The notes under the pieces were generated by a model, which saw only the letters and a list, made by a program, of their open reading frames with translations, had not been told where the DNA came from and did not search any database. From assembly GCA_036785325.1 (NCBI GenBank), contig JAXIVH010000015.1, forward strand, positions 1,453,281 through 1,517,280: DNA of 64,000 bases. Reading direction: 5' to 3'. The position numbers and the translations under genes were made by a program. Positions 1-24,054 of this stretch are shown one piece after another (the first letter of the stretch is position 1; every line of letters begins with the position of its first letter). Source of the DNA: Urophycis tenuis. Taxonomy: Eukaryota > Chordata > Actinopteri > Gadiformes > Phycidae.

Positions 1-1137
1 AGTCCTCCTTACTGAATGGTGATGTCATTCTTCTGCATGGCTGCGGCTGTTTCCTGCCCAGCTACTTATTCCAGTGAGTTGGAAAACTGTCACAGCAATG
101 ATGGCATACCGTGTTAACGTTAAAATGTTCACAACCTGACCTAATCTCTTATATCAACCCATGCAGACACACATGCTCATACAAAAGATAAACACAGGGA
201 TAAGCCGAATGGATTACAATTAGCTTGTCTTTTCTCTTGATGAAGGGCTGACATGATCAAGTACTGTGTGTGTTCTTCTAGTGTTGTTTCCAGCTCACAC
301 ACTGATGGGATGGTCAAATTAAAAACCTGTGCAGCGGGTCACACCAAAGCCCCTGTACACCTGTGTTTCAAGTAAAGAGAGTTTGCACTGTGTTGACACA
401 AGGAAGTTCACGGATCAACGGTAACTCCAAGTGCTGCCCTGACCATGGTGGACACTGCAGGGTTGTTTATGTTGATATCAGATGGCCCCGCCGTCTGAAT
501 CAGCCTCTCACACATGATCACATCGCTCTGCTGTGCTCCTCATTCCATTGGTATGCACAGCTAGTCTCACCTGCTCGGTCGCACCCAACAAAGTGAATGT
601 CTCCACAACAACGTGTGAAGACAGAATAACCCCCGTTGGGAAATAATCACCCTATGGGTGGGCAGTGCTTTGACAAAGATCCCCCCTTCTCTATTAGCTT
701 TGACAACTGAAAGGAGGCTAAACATGTCAACTTGATAGTTAGTTTGTTGTTTGATTGTTTGATTACTTTAGTTGGTTTGTTATTTACAGACCCTGATGAC
801 AATTGTTTAGAAATAGTTAAATATACTTTTCTGAATATAACAAATATGTTCATAAGTCATATGTTCATATGTTCATATGATCATATGTTCAGAAATAAAT
901 TTAATAATACAATTTAAAAATAAAATAAAAGTAAAATAATGTGTTAATGAGGGTTAGGGTTTTGCTTTTCCAACAGCGCTGCCAAAATACAGCGTGCGTG
1001 TGTGTGGGTGTGTGTGTGTGTGTGTTTGTGATAATTGTGGTCTCACATCCAAATTGCAGTGCAACATGTCCCTACCTCAGTGCAGTCAAACCATCATTGC
1101 ATGTGTACTGTATGTGTGTGCGTCTGTCCTTCTGCAG
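1..1137 (+). other. tmem132d intron (5' part outside window)
   Basis: Non-coding stretch before the first tmem132d exon seen here, ending in the acceptor TTCTGCAG at 1130-1137. It holds a short (TG)n tract near 1003-1027, an AT-rich patch around 840-940 with CATATG-containing words repeated, and a single GGTTAGGGTT telomere-like word at about 952. I see no exon in it. Confidence 0.6.
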
Positions 1138-2590
1138 GTTGGACAGCAGTCTCTTGGAGGTGCTCCAGATGGACTTTGAGGTGGAGGAGATGAGCAGTCC
1201 ACTAGACAGCCAGGTGATTGTCTGGAAGCTGGAGCTACCCCAGGCCTCCAAGGACCAAGGGGCCAAGACGGAGGGGGCCATGAGGATCTACACCACGCAG
1301 AGGGACTTTGTCGGCCTGGCTCCTCTCGTCATGGTGAGCCAGCACGCATCGTGGCCAATGGCCATGTGATTATTTTCATTGATCTGGCTGACGGCTGATT
1401 GAACTTGTGATATAGTGTGCACTTTGGTGTCACACATTGTTTTGTGTGCTAGTGAGTGTCACAGTTCTGGAACAGGTCTCTGAATGTACCTCTTTGAATG
1501 TCTGTTTCAGTAAATTGATTCTATTCTGGGCAGGGAGGGCAACCCTATTCTGCTGTCAGGTAGCTGATGTGTTGTATTGTTCAATCAGTCCCAGGGCAGC
1601 ACCTTATTATTATTTATCAAACAACATTCTTTCCACAATCTTTCCAAAATTCCATAATTATTAAAGCCCATAATTATTATGTCCATAATCGACATATTAC
1701 TGACCTAATGTGTTCATGTTCACTGTTGCGGTGCGTGGCGTTTGGGTGGTGTTGAACGTGGCCCCTCTGTGACGCCCTGTAAACATCTTCATTAATCACT
1801 GTCAGCAGCAGCAGCAGCCATGTTTTACATGTAGCAACATCATGTCCAACCTTTTACATCCATCATGCGGCCAGCCCTGAACGTGACGTGTACAAGGCTA
1901 ACATGGTGTGAACATGGATTTCATGGAGTAGCATTGCATTACATTGTGAAGGCCTGTGAGCCATTAGGGATAGCATGTGGTTAATTGTATTAAAGCACAC
2001 ATGTAAATGAGACACCTCTTGAGACGAGCTGCTGACCTTTCGCTGTACTGTGTGGTGAATTACTGTGATGAGCCAGGACAGCTTCATATTATGTGGAAAC
2101 GCACTCACACGCTGCATCTGATTTGATTTGGAAATATTACATGGTTTGTGGATTAAAAGTTGACCTCAGGACTGAAGGCCAAACATCAGAACATTTGATG
2201 GTTGGCCAAGAGTGACATTAGCACTGATGGATCACTCTATTTTATATATATATATATATAATTGCCTGTTCAATATCTGCCAGGGCTACAGCTGCTCATC
2301 AGAGGTTCTGGCTTTACAGAACCTACAAGCCCACATGCCTGACTGTACCGACAAGCATAAACAATCATCTATATATCTTAGAATTTAGAATAGAGAAGTA
2401 GAGCAGAGTCACCATCTGGTTAATTTACTCACTTTTGAGTCAAGTCGACTCATTCAATTTCACTTGACGGATTACTCTGAAAATTAAACCAGGCTGGCCT
2501 GTGCTACACTTCAATGCATAGGAGCGCCCACACACACACACACACACACACAGACACAAACACAGACACACACAAACACAGACACACACA

Positions 2591-2667
<77 letters not shown>

Positions 2668-2671
2668 CACA

Positions 2672-2729
<58 letters not shown>

Positions 2730-2743
2730 CACAGACACACACG

Positions 2744-2797
<54 letters not shown>

Positions 2798-2803
2798 GAC
2801 ACA

Positions 2804-2842
<39 letters not shown>

Positions 2843-5800
2843 GTCTGCTGGTCTGTCACATGGATGAATGCCATAGGACAGCAGACAGTGAGACTAAGGC
2901 AAATGTGTTTATCAAATAAATTAGTTTATATATGATTTGATTAAGACAAGAGATACGATAAAAAACTTTATTAATCCCAGAGGGAGGGAATTTCAGTGTA
3001 CTGCAGTGAGTAGCCAAACAGACATACGCAATAGATGCAAGATACACAATTGAAATCTGTTAGAGTGTCTGACAAATGACCTAGAAGAGATAAAGAACAT
3101 TTTCCACATCAAGACAATATACAGAACTATGGTGCTGTATACAACAGGGAAACAAAATTCAACAGCTCTTCCAAAGACTGCAGTGATAACGGGGTAACCC
3201 GATGGAAGTAGGGCTTTAATTGGATGACTTGCAGCTCTATTTATGTGTGTAAATACTATTTACTGCATTGGAGGACTTTGTTCTGCTAATGCACTGTTGT
3301 ACATTGATGCAGTTGAATATTTAATTGGATACATTGTCTACACCATTTCCTCTTCCTGCTGGTGTTAACTTTGTTCTGTGCTCCTGTATTCATGTGTTTG
3401 TATGTTATGTTTCTGCACTTTTGGTCGCTTGTTTAAAATCAGTTTATCCTGCTGTTATGATGCATGCTGGTCTCTTTGGATAAGAGTTGCGTTTAATAAA
3501 GAAAGATATCAATAAGCAGCATTTCAGATGATGGTTGTGAACTGTGGTTGGATGTCACTTCTCTTGTTGCGTGTCGTCTGCTTGTTGATGGCCTGCAGGA
3601 TACGGAGGTCGTGAACACGGCCGTGCTGACGGGACAGAAGGTGGCCATGCCTGTGAGGACGGTGGCGGTGGAGGAGAGCGGAGCCATCACTGACGTGTCT
3701 GACTACACCGGCTGCAGCTCCACCGATGAAGACGTCCTCAAGGTACAAGCCCTGCGCCTCCCTGCAGCAAGTAATGATGCCACTTAGGACGCCCGATTCT
3801 GATCGTATTCTGAGGGTTTTTTTTTCTTCAAGTTGAAGAATGTGTTTATTTCTTCTTAAAAGCACAATTGGAACAGGGAGAGAGGGAGGTTTATAGGAAG
3901 TTGGTGTCAAGCCTTACATCTCAACTCCATTTCAAAGCTAAGTCATGTCTCAGATTTAGCCTTAACCCATTTCCTGGCCACTCTCTTATATGAATTACCA
4001 CACGTTGTGCTTCCTAGTAACAGAATATGAGCAAATATCCCTGTGGTCCAATGGTACTTTAGGACTAAATTGGGTTTAGTGGGGACACATAGAAAAATGT
4101 TCTGTGCATCTGCCCTGAACTGAAGCTTTTCAGCAGCCGAACAATTTGGATTTATAGTGAGAAAAAGCTCTGGATGGAGGGCCCAGAGAGTTGGTAGAGA
4201 AACGGGCAAATAAGTTGTGCCAAAGTCACCCTCTTGCCTCCTTCATGTTCTCTGTCCACGTGGCCAAACAAGCTATGTGTCTGGCCCCGGTGCAACCCCA
4301 TCCATCAGACTCCCAAACAGTGATGAGTGGGCTGGGGTAGGAATAGCTCCCCAGGTACGACCTCCACATCCACAGTCCTGGCACTTGGCTCTCCTCCTGT
4401 GACTCGCTCCCTTGCCCTGTTAGCCTGTGAACCCAGGAGCAGCCCACAGCAGAATAAGCAGGGTTTTGTTTACTGATGAATTGGAGAGCACTTGGTGAGT
4501 CCAGAGTGTTTTCTGAGGTCATGTGGTGTGGATGTATTTACTCAAGGTTAGAAGTGTGACTGAAATAATGATAACAAAGCAACAACCTTAAATAGAACAA
4601 ACAGCCCCTAGTAATGGGTCCATATGCTTCTAAATGTGGCCAACATCACTCGTCAACAATGTATGTGATTTGAGAACACAAACAGCAGATGTCTCTGGTG
4701 ATGCGTATAATTTACAGTTCTGTTTGGATTAAAAATAGGTTGTTTCATAGAAAGAGATCCACACAAATACATATATGTGGGGTGGTTTTAAGGTAACAGA
4801 GGACGTTAGAAATGTGCAATGGAAGATCGAAGGATTATGCCAAGGGGACGAATGTGGACTACAAGGTTCCTTTACCATGTAATGTATGGACCTTTTGTTG
4901 CATTGTTCTAAGCTTAGCTTCTAGTATGTTTGCAGGGCTAAGTATCAGCTTCAAGCACAAAATACCCCTTAATCTCCTTAACAGCTTGATTCAGATATCT
5001 TTTCTCTCTGAGTGTCAGTCCGCTTAGTGTTGGATGGAGTGGATTTATCTGGAAGTCAATTCAACTTGTCTTTGTGAATCAGAGCTATGGTACAAGGTAA
5101 ACAGTTACATTGGGCATGGAGGACTACTGGGTTGGAGAGATGCAGTCATCCCATTGGTCATCCTCAGTGCTGATCCCAACAAACTGTAGAATATTTCTAG
5201 CTTTGTCAGGCCCAGCCGTCTTGGAGATTTTGAGCCTCTTTTTTGACTTTGGGTTTTAGGAGACCTCAGCTGGTGCTGAGAAGAAGGTCTCAGATAAGGA
5301 ACAGTTCACTTGGTCCTCTTTGAAACAAGGCAAGAGCACTATGGACCACCTTCCTATAACATTTCCAATATGTAAGGGCAAAAAAGGATGCATGTGTTAC
5401 AAGTGTTACAAGTTGCAAATCCTGCAGGAAACCATTATTATTCCGTGAGAAGAAGCCAGCGATGACACACAGATAACAGGCACTGCACGACATGCATGCG
5501 TGGTGCCGGGGGCTCTGCTCCTATCGTGGTCACTCTCATGTGAATAAGAGTGCCAATCTATTTGGTATTTGCATGCCTCCTTGGGTCTGTCAAAGTCACC
5601 ATTTTATTTTCTGCATTGCCCAGTGCAAAGGGGCTAGTGACTGAAATGTCAAAGCTTTGTTAACGATGCGGTTGAGTCCGTCCGTGGCTGTATTGAGGGC
5701 TACGGAATGACTCATGGTGTTCTGGGTCTCAGAAAGAACTCATGATCATGAGCTGCTGAAAACTTGCCAAGGTTACCTTTGGAATTATAGTGTTATGAAT

Positions 5801-8800
5801 GCACTTGTTTGTGAAGGATTGATGTCAAGCATCGCAACGTAGCGGTATTTTCATTTACATAATATTGCAATGCAGCCTCTTTTAAAAGCTCCATGTCTGT
5901 GATTATCTTGGGCAGTTTATTACAGCCAACGGATATTACTTTGTGAGTCATGGAGACCAAAATCCCTGTGAAAAAGAATTTATGACCCTACTGCTAGTCT
6001 ATTTGTTAACAAAAATGTGACTTCATTTTCTGTCTTAGGTTAGATAACTGACATTGCTTGAGTTGACATTATCCTGATTTAGAGTTTCATAAAGGTTGTT
6101 TATAGAGGACTACATTTGGGGGAGTAATTACAGAGTTGTAATGTCTTCTATCAGAGGAATCCAAATGGGAGCAAAGTATTTTTTTGTGCTGACTGGTGGT
6201 TGCTCCATCGACCCCCCCCCCCCCCCCCCAGGTGTCGGACAGGTGCGACTACGTGTTTGTGAACGGTAAAGAGATGCGCGGGAAGGTGAGGATGCTGGTG
6301 AACTTCACCTACAGCTTCCTGAGTGCTCAGCTGGAGCTCAACGTGTGGATCCCACGGCTGCCGCTCCAGATGGAGGTGTCCGACACCAAGCTGAGCCAGA
6401 TCAAGAGCTGGAGGGTTCCCATTGTCACGTCCAAGCGGTAAGATGCCCCCCCCCGCCTCCCCCCCCCCACACACACACACCCCAGATCTGATCCTGGTTT
6501 TCAATCTCGCACAATCAGATAACATTTTAAGATGCACCCATTCATATTTATCATCCAGACACATTTTTGTCTCGTAAAATCATATAGCTGTAAGGCTTAG
6601 GCCTTTAATGCCATTACACAATACATGACAACAACCCCATCAAGTGTGCAGTGATGAGAGTGGAACACATCAGACTGCACTGGTGACAATGTGACCTGAT
6701 TGCTTCTATTTCTATGTATCATGTTACTATAGAGCAGGGTTTCTGTTTTTGACTTTCTTTTGTGAGGTTGACAGTCTGCCCTTATACCAGAATTTGTACT
6801 GTTATATCTTTGTATGTTGTATTAATAGAATATTAAATATTCTATATTCTGTCATACAAAATCTAGTTCTATATTATATCATAACATATTCCAAAATGTT
6901 CCAAATGTATTCGTCATCTATTGATAACTGACATTTTTATCCAAAGCAATGTGCAGTGCTTTTCATTTGAACACAAGTCAGTAATGAGCGGGTAGGGGTC
7001 ATCTCAGTGAGACCTGTAGGTCTGCCGACACAGTAGCCACCACACTGCTCTCTGAACTCCAGGCCTGGCGGGAGCAGCGAGGAGGACGACAAGAAGGGGA
7101 AGGGCTGCATGCTGCAGTTCCAGCACGCCGTGGTGCGCGTTCTCACACACTTCACGGCCGACCAAGAGGACCCGCGGGATCCCAAGGCCTATTTCCTGGG
7201 TTCTGATTGGCAGGTGGACGTCACGCGGCTCGTGCGCACCTTCATGAAGGTGGAGGACCCCCGTGTGGCCCGGCTGCAGGATGGCAGGGTGCTGTCAGGA
7301 CGGGACCTTGGGACCACCTCCCTTCAGGTGACCTGCTTCACCAGGCAAATGGTTAAACCATGAAGGACTACAACAGTGCTTTTATTCATCTCCATTACAA
7401 CACAGTTTGTAAGCGAAAGAAGCTTACTCAGCCTACTTAAGCAGCATTCACTGATGCTAAGTATAGTATTGACTATATTTTTGTGAGGATACGCTACCTG
7501 CATTACCTAGATAGATTCATATTGGTCAATCTCAAGATACATACTATTTAGTGAGACATAGTGCATACACCCTCGGTACAATACAAGAAACTATAGAAAA
7601 CACAAACAATGTTAAAGACAATGTGAAAGCTAATGTTTCAGTTTACATTGTGTTTCCTGATAGGTATTTTCTCCACTCTCTGAGGCAATACTGGCCAAGC
7701 AGACCATCACGGTGGTGGATGACAAAGTGAGCATCACTGAGCTGGGGGTCCAGATGGTGACAGGTCTGTCCATGGCCCTGCAGCTGAGTCAGGCCAGCAA
7801 CAGGGCCATCCTGGCCACCACCACCAGCCAGGAGGTTCTGCAGAACCCAAAGCAGGTACCATTCAACACCACATTATACTGAATCTGTGAATTATCTAGC
7901 ACTGCCAGTAAGTAGCTCTGAAGATTCAAATTACCATTACATGCAACCAACCTGTCTAGCTCAACTGAGCATGGCATCAACCCTACCAGCCTTAGGGGTT
8001 TGAATCCCACTCGGTTCACCTATGCAAAGAATGCAAGGAAAAGCTGAAATAACACGATTGATCAACATTTATGTTCATTCAGGAAGCATTGGTCAGTACC
8101 TGGCTGCAGTTCAGTGACGGCTCCCAGACTCCCCTGGACATCTATGACCCTGCCTACTACCGCCTGACCATCACCTCCCTGAATGCGGGGGTGGTGTCAG
8201 TGCAGGGCTCTCCTTCGACTGTGGTGGCAGAGGGTGAGGGTCAGGGTGTGCTGGTCAAGGTAGAGATGTCTATCTGCGAGGCCTGCCAGAAGTCCAAGAG
8301 GAAAAGCACTATTGCCGCGGGCAACGGCAGCCTCAAGGTCAAGTTCCAGAGCAACGGTCTTCTCCCGGATAGCGCCGGCACAAGCTCCAACGCCAGCAAC
8401 GTCAGCAGCAGCGGAGGTGAAGATGGAGGAGAAGATGGAGGCAGTGACTATGGCAGCGACGGTGAAGAGCTCAACAGTGACTGGAAGCAGCGGCAGCCAG
8501 CCCAAGACCCTGTGGCCAGCAGCACCGTCTCGGGGCAGAAGGGAAGAGCCAAGCAGAAGGTTACCACCATCAAACCCGTGGAGCGCACCATCATCACCAG
8601 CGGTAGTCTTGGTGGAGTGGGTAAGACTAACGGATCAAAGAGCCCCAGCAGCCCCACTAGTGCGGTGACCAACCCCCAAGACAAGGCGTACAACTTGGAC
8701 AACATATTGGCCGAGGACATGGGGGCCATTGCCTTGGGCAGCACAGTCAAAGCCCCGGGGAACCTGGTCAACTACAACAGTTTCCCTCCCCAAGTACCCG

Positions 8801-9408
8801 GGCAGGGGCCAGAGGTAGAGATAGGTGGGGAGGACGTCCTGGTCAACAGGCCTCTCACAGACCTGGAGATCGGCATGTATGCTCTGTTGGGGGTCTTCTG
8901 CTTGGCCATCCTGGTGTTTTTGGTGAACTGTATTTCATACGTGGTGAAGTTCAGGCACAAGAAGCCCCCATCCCATGGACAGGAGCCCATGGGCCACCGG
9001 CACGACTGGGTGTGGCTGGGCACTGACGCCGAGCTGGTGATGAGCATGCCAGGTAGTCCCCTCCAACAGGACAACCACACCGCCACCACTGTGATGGACA
9101 TTGGCCCTGACAAGACAGCCTCTCTGTCCAGACGGCCGAGCTGCCTGGCCTCCCTCACAGACTCCCCCCCACCCGGATGTGTCGGGCCTCTCCGGAGTAA
9201 GCACCTGCAGGCCGACTCGCTGCACTCGCCCACCAGCAAAAGGAAGAGGGTCCAGTTCACCACCTTCTCCACACTGGAGCGGCAGCACTCGCTGCACCTC
9301 CCTCCCGGCAGGGAGAATGGCCACCAGGGCATCCACTGGGTGGGGAAGGAAAGTAGCCACAACAAGGAGCCCCAAGTGCCAGTCACAGAGCCTGAGGACC
9401 AGCTGTGA
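1138..9408 (+). CDS. tmem132d: Transmembrane protein 132 family, TMEM132D orthologue (3' part, six exons)
   Basis: Coding exons are 1138-1333, 3599-3742, 6232-6437, 7063-7327, 7664-7855 and 8083-9408 (TGA). All splice as GT-AG with matching phases and give about 775 residues. The family consists of neuronal single-pass type I membrane proteins with cohesin-like and tandem Ig-like ectodomains, proposed as adhesion molecules coupled to the actin cytoskeleton. Visible here are the later ectodomain (for example SDRCDYVFVNGKEM and LGSDWQVDVTRLVR), the block ITELGVQMVTGLSMALQLSQ, one membrane segment (EIGMYALLGVFCLAILVFLV) encoded near 8865-8946, and a cytoplasmic tail with HDWVWLG and KRKRVQFTTF. 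The last exon also has an acidic Gly/Ser/Asp stretch with NAS/NVS sequons before the membrane segment. The 5' exons (signal peptide and N-terminal domains) lie outside the window; the family normally has about nine exons, so these are probably exons 4-9. The choice of D over C rests on synteny: its 3' end faces glt1d1, as in human. Confidence 0.9.
1334..3598 (+). other. tmem132d intron with long CA array and LINE/SINE-like debris
   Basis: The intron contains a short (TA)n run near 2243-2260, the 312-bp CA-rich array at 2529-2840, a LINE-3'-end-like motif at about 2960-3000 (ACTTTATTAATCCCAGAGGG), and a SINE-tail-like word at 3475-3500 (CTTTGGATAAGAG). No exon was seen. Confidence 0.55.
2529..2840. 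repeat. Compound (CA)n microsatellite
   Basis: About 312 bp, almost entirely CA dinucleotides, with GACA, AACA and CTCA interruptions. It is intronic in tmem132d. Open frames across it on either strand are artefacts of the repeat. Confidence 0.97.
3743..6231 (+). other. tmem132d intron, no recognised elements until poly(C) acceptor
   Basis: A 2.5-kb unique-looking intron sequence. The only clear structure is its 3' end, where an uninterrupted run of 18 C (6212-6229) sits directly before the acceptor AG at 6230-6231. Confidence 0.6.
6212..6231 (+). promoter_or_regulatory. Pure poly(C) polypyrimidine tract and 3' splice site
   Basis: Eighteen consecutive C residues followed by AG form the acceptor of the 206-bp tmem132d exon starting at 6232. 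The donor side of the same exon is followed by more C-rich sequence (6447-6477). A homopolymeric C tract with no U is an unusual pyrimidine tract. Confidence 0.8.
6438..7062 (+). other. tmem132d intron with SINE-tail fragment
   Basis: C-rich low complexity at 6447-6477, then an AT-rich middle. ATTTTTATCCAAAGCAATG at about 6935-6955 resembles the reversed 3' tail of teleost tRNA-derived SINEs, about 110 bp before the next acceptor. Confidence 0.45.
7328..7663 (+). other. tmem132d intron, nothing recognised
   Basis: A 336-bp intron between donor GTGACC and acceptor TGATAG. AT-rich, with no repeat or element seen. Confidence 0.6.
7940..8035 (+). mobile_element. Truncated tRNA-derived SINE relic
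   Basis: CTAGCTCAACTGAGCATGGC followed by GGGGTTTGAATCCCACTCGG resembles the tRNA-like head of a teleost SINE, with a pol III B-box-like GGTTTGAATCC at 7997-8007. It lies about 70 bp upstream of the terminal tmem132d acceptor. No full body or tail remains. Confidence 0.55.
8083..9408 (+). CDS. tmem132d: tmem132d terminal exon (juxtamembrane, TM and cytoplasmic tail)
   Basis: This exon has 442 codons including TGA and opens at acceptor TTCAG/GAAGCA in phase 0. It encodes the end of the last ectodomain module (ALVSTWLQFSDGSQ, then CEACQKSKRKS), a low-complexity acidic linker, the transmembrane helix, and a tail of about 150 residues. The aligned exon of the right-hand paralogue (53056-54231) has the same start phase, the same CEACQK core, and an almost identical membrane segment and HDWVWLG motif. 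The linker and extreme C-terminus differ: this copy ends ...EPEDQL, without the ELRNYMERL ending of the other gene. Confidence 0.93.
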   Translation, partial: EALVSTWLQFSDGSQTPLDIYDPAYYRLTITSLNAGVVSVQGSPSTVVAEGEGQGVLVKVEMSICEACQKSKRKSTIAAGNGSLKVKFQSNGLLPDSAGTSSNASNVSSSGGEDGGEDGGSDYGSDGEELNSDWKQRQPAQDPVASSTVSGQKGRAKQKVTTIKPVERTIITSGSLGGVGKTNGSKSPSSPTSAVTNPQDKAYNLDNILAEDMGAIALGSTVKAPGNLVNYNSFPPQVPGQGPEVEIGGEDVLVNRPLTDLEIGMYALLGVFCLAILVFLVNCISYVVKFRHKKPPSHGQEPMGHRHDWVWLGTDAELVMSMPGSPLQQDNHTATTVMDIGPDKTASLSRRPSCLASLTDSPPPGCVGPLRSKHLQADSLHSPTSKRKRVQFTTFSTLERQHSLHLPPGRENGHQGIHWVGKESSHNKEPQVPVTEPEDQL

Positions 9409-11326
9409 TGACAAATAAAGACCACCAGACCTCTTGTATGCATACTGAGGGAATGTGGCTTTGATCACCTCAATGCCTTTGCCTTTGTTGTTGAAAATGG
9501 TGATGTCACAAGGCACATGGCTCTCATTTCATTACCTACCTAGGCCTTTTTCCACTGTAAATGCACTGTATATCATTGTGAATACTGTCAAATGCGGCTC
9601 GTGTTGGCACTCTTCAGACAGCAAGGCTTGTGGACCTCCTCCTATGCACATTGCTTTAAGGCACCAGATGACTACACTGCATGTTGAACAATTCTACTGT
9701 ACAGTTTTGCACTGATGTGCTGGTATTCAACACACCTACACACCCCCTATTGAGCAATGGTTTGGATTTCAGAGTCATTAAAATATGTTATGTCCCACTT
9801 ATCCAGAGCTTGTCCTGATCTGATCCCATGTGAATGGGAGGATATTGTTTTGATGAAATAACCCTCACATTTTTTTCTTCTTTTTCCTAATATGCAATGT
9901 TTAAGTCTCCAACTGTCTTTGTACATTTGAGTTGATCTGATTAACAACTTTGTCTGGTTTATTTTACATTAAAAATGTATTATCTTAAATATTGCCTTTA
10001 GCTCTATTTTCTATGGAAGAATACAGTACACTGCTTTAATCGTATTTCTGTGAAGTGGTGGTTCAAGTACTGCAGAAAGTACATTTAGTTCAATGTAGTC
10101 AGTGTTGGTAGAATATTTTCTTTACTACTTGTACATTCGTTTAGCATATATCTTTCAAACCCACATTTAAATACTGTGAAAAGGGAAAATTGGCAATTCA
10201 TTTGCGATGTGTATTTTATTGTCTATTTGGACTGTGATATTGACAGCTCCAGTCATCCCATTGAGAGAGTGTGTGATATTGACAGCTCCAGTCATCCCAT
10301 TGAGAGAGTGTGTGCACATCAGCCGGTGCCCTGGTGTGCAGGACAGGTGACGGACGACAACAGAGCAGACAACTTGGGATGCACTTTGCGTGCGTTGTGT
10401 TTCATGTTTGTGTGGAGCCACAACCAACCTCGGCGACAATAAATTACATGAACCTTTCCTGACCCTCTACCCCTAACACCAAATTGTGTTGTCACCCGGG
10501 CCTTTGACTAGGCTGTGTGTGCGGGAGTGTGACTCAACCGACAAGATGCACTTTATGAAAAATGGATGTGGTCAGTGTAGAAGCTGGGAGGCATGACATA
10601 TTGTGTAGGACATTGTCAGAGGGGGCAGCGCTGCCTAACAACCGAGTGGATTCTAGTGATGGAAAGTCGTAAAACACGTCCAGTATTGCAAATGGAAAAA
10701 TAAAAAAAAGTTGTCAATATCCTAACTTTTAAATTAGCCAAATCTCAAGGACAATTAATTATTGAACAAATGAAAATGTCACAATATTTGAAATCCCGTA
10801 AAAACATACCCATAGACAGATAAAACATGTTATTCATTATTTTTTATTTAGAAGAGTAAAATTACCATTAATGTTGAAAGATTTAAATCGCATAAAAAGT
10901 TTTGCCCAAACTAAATAGACCAAAAAAAATCAGTCATAAATAGTCAAAATAGTCAAAAATCAGTCATTGCATTGCACCTATTCAACTCTTTGGTTTATAT
11001 AACATCACAACATATGTAACAGCATTGTTAAGATTGTGTTGGCGATAAACAGCATACCTATGTGTGTGAATATATACTGTATATATATAGCCTGACATTT
11101 TAAAATAGACCCTCAAAATTACATTTTAAAAAAAATCTTGTTAATTGCAACCAGCATGAGACCAGAAGAAATTCCCTTTTTTTTAAGTTACTTTCTTAAA
11201 ACAAGAACTGCACGTAAACATGTTTTCCATGGAAAGGCACTAGGAGAAACCTGAGTGGGCTAAAGTAATCTAACATCATGATGTCTCGGTCTCACACTGG
11301 TTGATGGGGGTTCCTGAGAGGGTGGC
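9409..11326. other. tmem132d / glt1d1 tail-to-tail intergenic region (3' UTRs)
   Basis: 1.9 kb between the two stop codons. For tmem132d, AATAAA occurs at 9414 (6 bp after the stop, probably too early) and 10438, and ATTAAA at 9777 and 9968. For glt1d1, TTTATT words on the + strand near 10850 read as AATAAA-like signals on its strand. A 39-bp tandem duplication lies at 10233-10310 and AT-rich sequence at 10680-11110. No further gene was seen. Confidence 0.6.
10233..10310. repeat. Tandem duplication, 2 x 39 bp
   Basis: Two identical adjacent 39-bp units (TGTGATATTGACAGCTCCAG... through GAGAGAGTG) in the tmem132d-glt1d1 intergenic region. Confidence 0.95.

Positions 11327-24054
<12,728 letters not shown>

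Noticed and set aside
950..962. Telomere-like GGGTTAGGGTT
   Set aside because: Only about two units, expected by chance in a TG-rich intron.
2440..2874. Long frames of alternating Cys-Val or His-Thr
   Set aside because: Pure translations of (CA)n/(TG)n; the same applies near 20000, 26300, 28000 and 56800.
2950..3010. LINE copy suggested by ACTTTATTAATCCCAGAGGG
   Set aside because: Only a short 3'-end-like motif; no reverse transcriptase sequence nearby, so not annotated as an element.
3524..3910. 128-residue antisense frame over the 3599-3742 exon
   Set aside because: Opposite strand of a well-supported tmem132d exon.
8772..9516. Antisense frames of 193-223 residues opposite the tmem132d terminal exon
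   Set aside because: Shadow of GC-rich coding sequence; no family similarity or splice context. The same applies at 53137-54253 opposite tmem132c.
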